A stretch of DNA of 64,000 bases from Channallabes apus. Its lineage: Eukaryota; Chordata; Actinopteri; Siluriformes; Clariidae. The notes below the pieces were generated by a model that was not told the DNA's origin, made no database searches, and saw only the letters and a list, made by a program, of their open reading frames with translations. Location of the stretch: positions 5,045,976 through 5,109,975 of the forward strand of contig CM060121.1 of NCBI GenBank assembly GCA_030522415.1. Reading direction: 5' to 3'. Shown here one piece after another: positions 56,258 through 64,000 of the stretch (positions are counted from its first letter, which is position 1; the number at the start of each line of letters is the position of its first letter). The position numbers and the translations under genes are program-made.

Positions 56258-56929
56258 CTAATTAGATTAAAATAAAATATATTAATAAATCTATATACCA
56301 CCAGAGAATGAAAAAGACTGTTTCGGTATCTAATCAATTCGCTTTTTTTACAGACAAGTTAACTGATGTAACACGCATAGATGAGCATCAGCAACTCTGA
56401 AGCCATACTAACCCAGGCATTTTCATATCCCTTAACTTATCGAGTACTGAAGTGTTGCTACCCCTTAACTGTTATTGAATGTTTTTTTTTTTTTCTTGAA
56501 CTTTCGTTACCTAAGCACATTGTTGTGGTTGTGTGTGCTGGGGTAGAGCAGGACGCTGTTGCTGGGCAAAAGTCAGGGAAAAGTTGGGAGAAAAAGATAG
56601 ATACGGTTATGAGCGATTAGATAATTGCTGTACAGTGCGGTAACATTAGGTCTAACGTTAGCTAAGGTCACTTCAGTAATGTCCATGTGCCTCAGTATAA
56701 CGATTAGTGGAAATACACCAGCCTCACGTATATATCGCTAACTGTCTAAAATACATGTAAACTGACTGAAACTTATTTCAGTTAAAATAGAAAAAAAAAA
56801 ATAAATAAAAACTCACCGAGAATAAAGAGTCTACAAAATGGTCACCTTCACCCCTTTAGTGCAGATTGATATCATCAGTCCGATAGGGGGGAGGGGACGG
56901 GATCTTATAAATCATGTGGTTGCATCTCA

Positions 56930-57308
56930 TTCATTCATTCATTCATTAATTTTTCATTCATTTTCTATACCGCTTAATCCTGTGTTCAGGGTCGCGGGGG
57001 ACCTGGAGCCTATCCCAGGAGACTTCGGGCACTAGGCGGGTTACACCCTGGACAGGGTGCCAATCAATCACAGGGCACACACACATACACACACTCACAG
57101 ACTCACACACTACAGTACGGGCAATTTAGGAACACCAATTAGCCTAACCTGCATATCTTTGGACTGTGGGAGGAAACCGGAGTACCCGGAGGAAACCCAC
57201 CAAGCACGGGGAGAACATGCAAACTCCATGCACACAGAGACGGGAATCGAACCCAGACCCTGGAGGTACAAGGCGACAGTGCTAACCACTACACCACCGT
57301 GCCGCCGT
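56930..57308 (-). mobile_element. SINE (GAAT-tail family), full length
   Basis: tRNA-like head at 57308, tail ATTCATTCATT at 56930, 13-bp duplication TGGTTGCATCTCA at 56917-56929 and 57309-57321. Confidence 0.94.
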
Positions 57309-57735
57309 TGGTTGCATCTCAATGAAGGTAAATTTCTGGGTAAACTTTAGTTTTTTAGTTTATTCAGTCTTTGTCTACAAAGGTGTTAAGAACACAATGT
57401 AACCTGTTGTCTCAACAAATACCACGTTAAGAAGTTGGGCCAACAATACAATATTAATTCATTCAACATTTATCTAGTTGGATTTTTTTACAGTGCACTT
57501 GTGTTTGTACAAAACCCTCCACGTCACCTTTGTTTTGTAAAGACAAGACCACATTATGTCTGATTTCTTGTTCTTTACATTTATCTTAATAATCAATAAT
57601 ATCCACAGTTTGTAATCACTTTTAGAATGAAGATGTAAATTCTTATACTTAGATGGTGTTGTTTATAATAAATTTCTTTAAAGTTCAGTTTCCTCCTGAG
57701 GGAATATTTACAGCGAATGAGGAAGTGCTTGTGTA

Positions 57736-57773
57736 AGTTTTTGTACAGCTCTGCAGTCTGTTGTGTCAGTGTG
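57736..57773 (-). promoter_or_regulatory. RSS of VH15 (variant heptamer, 22-bp spacer)
   Basis: Minus strand: CACACTG, 22-bp spacer, ACAAAAACT. Confidence 0.85.
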
Positions 57774-58213
57774 CGTCTTTGGCACAGTAATAAACAGCCG
57801 TGTCTTCAGCTTTCAGACTCTTCACTTCTAGGTACAGCATGTTTTTATTGGTGTCTTTAGTGATGGAGAACTGGCCCTGCAGAGACGGAGCGAATATAGT
57901 GCCAGTGCCAGTGTCAATGCGTCCAATCCACTCCAGTCCTTGTCCTGGTTTCTGACGGATCCAGCTGTAGTAGCTGCTCATTGAGATTCCGGAGACAGTA
58001 CAGGACAGAGTGACTGACTCTCCAGGTCTCTTTACCACAGGAGCAGAGGAGGTCAGGGACTGTCCATAAGAATCTGGAAAAAAAGAGTAGACTTAGTTAA
58101 TGTAATGTAATGTTCATCATGTCAGAATTGATGATTTTCCCATTAATCATCTTAGGAAAAAGAACAAACTTACATGAAATAAGTAAACATAAAATACAAT
58201 ATCCTAAAATCAT
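57774..58213 (-). CDS. IGHV: VH15: immunoglobulin heavy-chain V segment (family IV)
   Basis: Leader exon 58174-58213 (MILGYCILCLLIS, donor GTAAG) and V exon 57774-58073. DSYGQSLTSSAPVVKRPG start, Cys in SVTLSCTVSG, Trp in WIRQKPGQGLEWIG, Cys in DTAVYYCAKD. Open from the acceptor. CDR1 (ISMSSYYSW) is one residue longer than in VH6 and VH11. It lies about 27 kb from VH11, outside the tandem duplication, so the family was dispersed earlier. Confidence 0.95.
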
Positions 58214-58323
58214 CCTTCTCTGAGTTCTGCTTCAACCAGGTGTAAAGTGTATGGGAGTGTTATCTATCACAGAGCTCACTGGAAACTAGAACAGTCAAGA
58301 ACATGCTGTTTATACCCGACTCT

Positions 58324-58331
58324 ATTTGAAT
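58324..58331 (-). promoter_or_regulatory. Variant octamer of the VH15 promoter
   Basis: ATTCAAAT followed by GGTATAAAC, identical to VH6 and VH11. Confidence 0.7.
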
Positions 58332-59149
58332 AGGGAGTGTCCATGAGAATTATTGAGCTGCCTAGTGTGTAAATAGGGGGTGTTTATAAACTATAAAATC
58401 ATAAAATGAAACTTTTTTAAATTAGTTTTAAGCAGCAGAGTAGAATCAGACTCTCCATAATAAAAAGCTTAATCTAATGTTCAACACAACATAAATAATA
58501 TGCTAATAAAAAGTCTGTATAATTTAGACACTGATACAAAACAGTTAGAAAATAGAAAGCTACAGTACAGCTGAACACTTTTAACAGGTGAACATGGCTT
58601 TATTTAATCTATGAATATTAAATGGAAGTCTGATTATATATATTTTAAGAACATCTTTTAGAATACTGTACAGTACTGTATGTGTTTATGCTACACATGT
58701 CTGAATTATTATGCTAGGTGTGTTACTGCTGTTATTTATAGGATGATTGTAGTTTGGAAATATAATAATTATAATTTTTTTTTTTGTTTTAATTGTTTTT
58801 GTCTTAATCAGGCATTGCATGTCAATAGAAGTGAGCTACTGCCCCCTATAGGTGCAAAAAACATTTATACATTTACACTTTGTTTCTCTTCTGCAGATGT
58901 GTTTTGTACTGAGCTGAGATTTTGCACTATTACAACTCCTTTACCTAGCTCAGTTTCTTCAACCTTAATTGATTAAATATATATTTACTCCTGGAGAACA
59001 AATTATTTTATTATTCATTATTCATCATGTTAATGTCCTTTAATATTTTAAAAACAGAGTGGTGTTAGCCCTGCTTGTCCATTTACACTGGGTGTCCCTG
59101 TGGACAAGTGGAGTGCAGAGAGATGAAAATGAGCAGGGACGTTTTTGTA
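58332..59149. other. Non-coding spacer
   Basis: No gene. About 58820-58990 is the counterpart of 10280-10440 beside VH2. Confidence 0.55.
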
Positions 59150-59410
59150 CCAGGCTCCAATGAGCAGCCATTCCAGTGCTTTCGCAACAGGTTGCCATAT
59201 CCATTTAACTCAGTACAGTACCTTGACTCTGAGGTCTTACAAGAGATAGAGAATGATGCTCCAGGTTCCACAAGCACAGAGCATGACTGAGTGAGCTTAA
59301 CACAACCAACACCACCTGTAAATACCAAGGGGACATCACCAAATGTCTTCAAGTCTTTGAGTCATCAATGAGAATGCATATGTTAGCAGCAGCACCACTG
59401 ATGAGTTCAT
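59150..59410 (-). pseudogene. VH16: VH pseudogene (family I)
   Basis: The V exon (about 59150-59315) reads GVGCVKLTQSCSVLVEPG, then SISCKTSESRYC, then a shifted framework 2 (NGYGNLLRKHW). It jumps straight to an RSS-nonamer-like GGTACAAAAACG; CDR2 and framework 3 are deleted. The leader (ATG at 59408-59410, NSSVVLLLLTYAFS) has lost its GT donor. It keeps the CDR1 cysteine seen in VH2. Confidence 0.88.
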
Positions 59411-59689
59411 TAATATTTTGAATAAAACTGTGAATTGTTCAGATGCTCTCTTAAACAGTGGCAAATCAGTAAAATATTTTGGCCAGGTGGCATGGGAGGA
59501 AGGCCTACAGGGAGGTATATATACAATTCCATGAAAAAATATTTCATGTTTTTTGATAATTGAAATTGTCAAACAAATTTGAATATTACACAAAGATTAC
59601 ACAAAGATTTTCTGGGTAAATAATTATTTCATTTATTAAGGGAACTTTGTCTATATTAAGGGAAGATGATCTATAGAAATTTTTGAACA

Positions 59690-59800
59690 AATGAGAAACA
59701 AAGTAACCTACATGCATACATCTGAAAAAGTTAAACAAACCATTTCTAAGGCTTTGGAGCTCCAGCAAACCACAGTGAGAGCCATTATCAATAAAATGGA
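59690..59800 (+). mobile_element. Old Tc1 N-terminal fragment
   Basis: ISKALELQQTTVRAIINK matches the transposase N-terminus of the nearby copies but is more diverged, and the rest is missing. It lies only 100 bp from copy C, in the opposite orientation. Confidence 0.75.
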
Positions 59801-59899
59801 TTCTTCTTATTATTATTCAATATTCTTCTTATTTTTTATTAATATTATTATTATTATTATTTTGTACTATTATATGTGGTAGTTGTATTTAATTATCTA

Positions 59900-61519
59900 C
59901 AGTGGTGTGAAAAACTATTTGCCCCCTCCTGATTTCTTATTCTTTTGCATGTTTGTCACACAAAATGTTTCTGATCATCAAACACATTTAACTATTAGTC
60001 AAAGATAACACAAGTAAACACAAAATGCAGTTTTTAAATGAGGGGTTTTATTATTTAGGGAGAAAAAAAATCCAAACCTACATGGCCCTGTGTGAAAAAG
60101 TAATTGCCCCCTGAACCTAATAACTGGTTGGGCCACCCTTAGCAGCAATAACTGCAATCAAGCGTTTGCGATAACTTGCAACGAGTCTTTTACAGCGCTC
60201 TGGAGGAATTTTGGCCCACTCATCTTTGCAGAATTGTTGTAATTCAGCTTTATTTGAGGGTTTTCTAGCATGAACCGCCTTTTTAAGGTCATGCCACAAC
60301 ATCTCAATAGGATTCAGGTCAGGACTTTGACTAGGGCACTCCAAAGTCTTCATTTTGTTTTTCTTCAGCCATTCAGAGGTGGATTTGCTGGTGTGTTTTG
60401 GGTCATTGTCCTGCTGCAGCACCCAAGATCGCTTCAGCTTGAGTTGACGAACAGATGGCCGGACATTCTCCTTCAGGATTTTTTGGTAGACAGTAGAATT
60501 CATGGTTCCATCTATCACAGCAAGCCTTCCAGGTCCTGAAGCAGCAAAACAACCCCAGACCATCACACTACCACCACCATATTTTACTGTTGGTATGATG
60601 TTCTTTTTCTGAAATGCTGTGTTACTTTTACGCCAGATGTAACGGGACACGCACGTTCCAAAAAGTTCAACTTTTGTCTTGTCGGTCCACAAGGTATTTT
60701 CCCAAAAGTCTTGGCAATCATTGAGATGTTTTTTAGCAAAATTGAGACGAGCCTTAATGTTCATTTTGCTTAAAAGTGGTTTGCGCCTTGGAAATCCGCC
60801 ATGCAGGCCGTTTTTGCCCAGTCTCTTTCTTATGGTGGAGTCGTGAACACTGACCTTAATTGAGGCAAGTGAGGCCTGCAGTTCTTTAGATGTTGTCCTG
60901 GGGTCTTTTGTGGCCTCTCGGATGAGTCGTCTCTGCGCTCTTGGGGTAATTTTGGTCGGCCGGCCACTCCTGGGAAGGTTCACCACTGTTCCATGTTTTT
61001 GCCATTTGTGGATAATGGCTCTCACTGTGGTTCGCTGGAGTCCCAAAGCTTTAGAAATGGCTTTATAACCTTTACCAGACTGATAGATCTCAATTACTTT
61101 TGTTCTCATTTGTTCCTGAATTACTTTGGATCTTGGCATGATGTCTAGCTTCTGAGGTGCTTTTGGTCTACTTCTCTGTGTCAGGTAGCTCCTATTTAAG
61201 TGATTTCTTGATTGAAACAGGTGTGGCAGTAATCAGGCCTGGGGGTGACTACAGAAATTGAACTCAGGTGTGATAAACCACAGTTAAGTTATTTTTTAAC
61301 AAGGGGGGCAATCACTTTTTCACACAGGGCCAGGTAGATTTGGAGGTTTTTTTTCTCCCTTAATAACGTAAACCTTCATTTAAAAACTGCATTTTGTGTT
61401 CAATTATGTTATCTTTGACTAATAGTTAACGGTTTTTGATGAGCAGAAACATTTAAGTGTGACAAACATGCAAAAGAATAAGAAATCAGGAAGGGGGCAA
61501 ATAGTTTTTCACACCACTG
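59900..61519 (-). mobile_element. Tc1-like DNA transposon, copy C (complete)
   Basis: 1620 bp from CAGTGGTGTGAAAAACTATT to its complement, TA on both sides. ~210-bp inverted repeats with paired direct-repeat motifs as in IR/DR elements, one 340-codon gene. It looks complete. Confidence 0.97.
60117..61139 (-). CDS. Tc1 transposase, uninterrupted
   Basis: 340 codons, starting MPRSKVIQEQMRTKV, the usual Tc1 length. N-terminal paired-like helix-turn-helix modules (residues about 10-110; TTVRAIIHKW, HDSTIRKRLGKNG) joined by the GRPTKITPRAQ linker. The DD34E catalytic core has Asp153 (LWTDKTKVELFG), Asp244 (QQDNDPKHT) and Glu279 (SPDLNPIEM). The residue after Asp153 is Lys, where copy B and Tc1 relatives have Glu. 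The start is supported by the ATG lost in copy B. The protein would bind the terminal repeats and move the element to TA sites. The frame is intact; activity is uncertain because of Lys154. Confidence 0.95.
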   Translation of the reverse strand: MPRSKVIQEQMRTKVIEIYQSGKGYKAISKALGLQRTTVRAIIHKWQKHGTVVNLPRSGRPTKITPRAQRRLIREATKDPRTTSKELQASLASIKVSVHDSTIRKRLGKNGLHGGFPRRKPLLSKMNIKARLNFAKKHLNDCQDFWENTLWTDKTKVELFGTCVSRYIWRKSNTAFQKKNIIPTVKYGGGSVMVWGCFAASGPGRLAVIDGTMNSTVYQKILKENVRPSVRQLKLKRSWVLQQDNDPKHTSKSTSEWLKKNKMKTLECPSQSPDLNPIEMLWHDLKKAVHARKPSNKAELQQFCKDEWAKIPPERCKRLVASYRKRLIAVIAAKGGPTSY

Positions 61520-61881
61520 TAGGTGTAAAGCCTTTTAATGTTTGTGCGCCCATCACCACACTAGGCTGTCCAGATTTCTTCTTCCTCCTACTATATTAAG
61601 GTTATTAGACTGTGAGCTGTTGGGCGCTATTAATAATAATTCACTGATTAACTATTCATTTCAACAGTTCATAAAATATTTTGTAAAAATTAGGAATTTT
61701 TTAAAAGGCCATGATTTAAAGCATCTTATAAATGATTAAAACACTGTTTACTATTTTTATGCAGTTCTGTAAAAAAGACTACTGTTCATACATTCTCAAT
61801 GACAAATCTTTATTCCAATAAATGACAGTATACATTTGAGTAAGAGGTTTATTATTTGCATTGAGAGGATGTTTATTACAG
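61520..61881. other. Non-coding spacer
   Basis: AT-rich; no gene seen. Confidence 0.5.
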
Positions 61882-61920
61882 AGTTTTTGTAAGGGGAATC
61901 CTCTGTTCTGTGTCACTGTG
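61882..61920 (-). promoter_or_regulatory. RSS of VH17 (23-bp spacer)
   Basis: Minus strand: CACAGTG, 23-bp spacer, ACAAAAACT, almost the same as VH13. Confidence 0.93.
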
Positions 61921-62359
61921 CGTCTTGCGCAGTAATACACAGCTGTGTCTTCAGTTTGTAGATTCTGTCCTCGAATTGTTATTGTGTTAGTAGAAGTGTC
62001 TCTGGAGATGCTGAACTTATTTTTTAGTTTGTCACTGTAAGTTGTATCCCCATCACTCCAGATATATCCAATCCACTCCAGAGCTTTTCCTGCAGGTTGT
62101 CGGATCCAAGCTGTACCATAGGTTGTAACTGAATATGAAACCTTGCAGGTGATGGAGAGACTCTGGCCTGGCTGGACGGTCATGGCAGCAGGCTGAGACA
62201 GTTCCTCACCGTGGACATCTGTATAGGAAAACACACTTTAATATATCTCACAATATACAGTATCTTGTATATTTATTGTTATAGTAGTAAATAAATAAAA
62301 TTAATAAAACACTCACAGGAAGCAGCTGCCAGCAGGAGCAGTAAAGATGTAGAGAACAT
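61921..62359 (-). CDS. IGHV: VH17: immunoglobulin heavy-chain V segment (family II)
   Basis: Leader exon 62317-62359 (MFSTSLLLLLAAAS, donor GTGAG) and V exon 61921-62218. DVHGEELSQPAAMTVQPG start, Cys in SLSITCKVSYS, Trp in WIRQPAGKALEWIG, Cys in DTAVYYCARR. Framework 3 matches VH13 almost exactly (KLKNKFSISRDTSTNTITI). No CDR cysteines. Perfect octamer, heptamer and spacer. Confidence 0.95.
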
Positions 62360-62436
62360 GGTGTGTGTTGTTTGTACTGAAGTCCTCTCTGGAGTTTAAC
62401 ACATCACACACAATGATATTCATCCTTGATGCTTGT

Positions 62437-62444
62437 ATTTGCAT
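62437..62444 (-). promoter_or_regulatory. Octamer of the VH17 promoter
   Basis: ATGCAAAT, about 80 bp upstream of the leader ATG. Confidence 0.85.
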
Positions 62445-62726
62445 TTCTATTGATGATGTGAGGATTCGCAAGCAAATCAAATCTTTAGAAATTGTAATAG
62501 AGGAAAATGTAGATGACTTACTATGTAAAGTATAAACAAACCAAACCCATTATTGTTGATATGATATACAGTAGAAGCATGCACACAGCCACACACTTCT
62601 CTGTGCCCTTTGGTGATGATTTGAAGTTACTGTTACCAACCTGAAGATAATTAACTTTTACAGTGAGGAGGGTCTCACTTTTATGGTCTAACAACCATTG
62701 ATAGCCAATTTAATCTGTTTCAGAAG

Positions 62727-63142
62727 ACTTATTGTCCTGTATCAAGCAAAGAAAACATTTAAGGAGATTGCTGAAATGGCTGGAATTAAGTGAAAAAAAC
62801 AAAACCATGTATGAGCCTGATTGTAGATCACTTAAATGCTTGTTGATGTTATACTGTAAAAACTCTATGGTAGAAGATCACTGCTGTGTTTAATACTGTA
62901 ATGTACAAGTATTTTCACATACACTGTGTGACAAGAACTCACAAGATTGAGACTGAACAACTGTATGAATCACCACTAGTTGTGCTGGAGAAGACGTTGC
63001 AGTACATCTCTCTCATGGACACAAGATCTCTGAAAGATGAATGCAATTCTGGACAAAAATCTAATGACATTAGGTTGGTCAAACAATGCCACAGTGACTG
63101 CCTGCTGTAATCAAAGCTAAAGGTGATTCAATTAAATATTAA
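62727..63142 (+). pseudogene. Relic of a second Tc1-like transposase family
   Basis: A helix-turn-helix start (KKTFKEIAEMAGIK, then a stop) and a C-terminal end (LPAVIKAKGDSIKY then TAA at 63142) remain, with the catalytic core missing or unreadable. This C-terminus differs from the ...VIAAKGGPTSY ending of copies A-C, so it is another family. Confidence 0.55.
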
Positions 63143-64000
63143 AATGTGCAAGTATATTTTCAAATAATCTCTTATTTATTTTATTTACACTTAAGCAGTC
63201 TACCAACATTTACAAGTTATTCAATAATTAAGTATGATATGTGATACAACTTATTCATTTATATATACATTTATAGTTGATGATGTGTTTTTTAAAATAT
63301 ATATATTTTAAGCATTTTAGCTAAGAAATCACTTAGGGTATAGCATTTACAAACACATAATCTTACTAGAAGTTAAGAATAAAAGCAAAAATTTACCAAG
63401 AAACTATGTAAAAGATACAGTGATTAATTTCCAATATTCTTATATTGTGTGTATTTAAAATATTATCTTTCATGCAGTGTGTCATGTAGCTGTATGTGAA
63501 CATAAACTATCTGCGCTGTGACGCAGACAGTGCACGATAAATGAAGATTTTGTCTATTAAAAAAAAAGAGTCGGCTCACATTCGCCTAAACGAGTCGTTA
63601 GCAAATCTATTTTTACTCTGATCCACGTCACTATGTAACATATTTGCATAATGTCCGCCCACGTTCTACGTCGCGAACAACTTGTCCGCCATCTTACAAC
63701 ATCTTGCCCTTCAAACGGGAAAAATGCATCAAACACTCGTGAAGTGCGTATGCCCCTTGCCCTTCTAGGCCAAGAACGGAGGGGAAAAATGCATCTCACA
63801 CACACATACTGTATACAGACTCGGGCTCAAATTGATACGGTTGTAGCGCAGCCACATACAGGGTTTTTTTATATATAAAATAAGGGCATTAATACACATG
63901 CTGAATAATGAAAAACAGCGGTGCCTTTATAAAAAGGACAGTTACCTGTCCCAAGGACTGTGTTTTGGTGCCTCACTTCCCCACCCCTCGTAGAACTACA
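63143..64000. other. Non-coding stretch to window end
   Basis: AT-rich to about 63480, then a more GC-rich block (63480-63830). ORFs on both strands of the block have no recognisable motif. Confidence 0.5.

Larger units (their letters stand above)
55488..57495 (-). mobile_element. CACTA-like element carrying gene exons (left end uncertain)
   Basis: On the minus strand it starts CACTGTAAAAAAATCCAACT at 57495, a CACT terminus with A run like the element at 2782. The left end is not clear; 55488 (CACATTGTG) is a guess. It carries an exon at 55979-56257 and a SINE at 56930-57308. Confidence 0.45.

Noticed and set aside
10928..62359. V segments being T-cell receptor V genes
   Set aside because: The WIRQ-x-x-GK/RG-x-LEW-x-G framework 2, octamer promoters and 23-type RSS fit immunoglobulin heavy-chain V.
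63651..63878. ORFs on both strands in a GC-richer block
   Set aside because: Short, without motifs or splice context.

Overview
This is a stretch of fish (teleost) genomic DNA. It is AT-rich and intron-bearing, and it is crowded with transposons of kinds typical of fish: IR/DR-type Tc1 elements, hAT elements with 8-bp target duplications, an RTE-like LINE, tRNA-headed SINEs, CACTA-like and Harbinger-like DNA transposons, and an endogenous retrovirus. The species cannot be named from the sequence; a catfish-like or other ostariophysan fish is only a guess.

The host content is part of an immunoglobulin heavy-chain variable (VH) gene cluster. Every VH segment lies on the minus strand, so its recombination signal (RSS) is at the lower coordinate and its octamer promoter at the higher one. 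Ten segments look usable, each with a leader exon, an open V exon with the conserved Cys/Trp/Tyr-Tyr-Cys, and an RSS with a 22-23 bp spacer. V exons start at about 10928, 16053, 19212, 21345, 24769, 30375, 34792, 40635, 57774 and 61921. At least seven are pseudogenes (about 6350, 20513, 22950, 26555, 28131, 54699, 59150), and there are shorter relics. No D, J or constant-region sequence was recognised. I call the segments VH1 to VH17 from left to right. Four main families repeat: I (VH2, VH16), II (VH3, VH13, VH17), III (VH1, VH4, VH5, VH8, VH10, VH12) and IV (VH6, VH11, VH15).

Layout: 1-1174 a Tc1 copy; 2746-6347 a SINE split by a CACTA-like element that itself holds a hAT element; 6350-6602 VH1 pseudogene; 7449-10203 a decayed LINE; 10.9-16.5 kb VH2 and VH3 with hAT and Harbinger-like elements; 18.05-32.74 kb a head-to-tail tandem duplication (VH4-VH5-VH6-VH7 copied to VH8-VH10-VH11), with later insertions datable by empty sites in the sister copy; 34-41 kb hAT, VH12, a second Tc1, Harbinger-like DNA and VH13; 42.5-53.6 kb a minus-strand endogenous retrovirus with broken gag, pol and env; 53.6-64 kb a half Tc1, VH14 pseudogene, a near-perfect palindrome, a second gene-exon-bearing CACTA-like element, VH15, VH16 pseudogene, a Tc1 with an intact transposase frame, and VH17.

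Together the VH segments are a pool from which a B cell would recombine one segment to a D-J unit. The mobile elements are passengers that have split, truncated and dated that pool. The points most worth following up are the linked CDR1/CDR2 cysteines in four VH segments, the CDR-confined differences between duplicated VH segments, the family-specific RSS and octamer variants, the hairpin structures at 55275-55369 and 28897-29309, and the odd gene order at the 3' end of the retrovirus.
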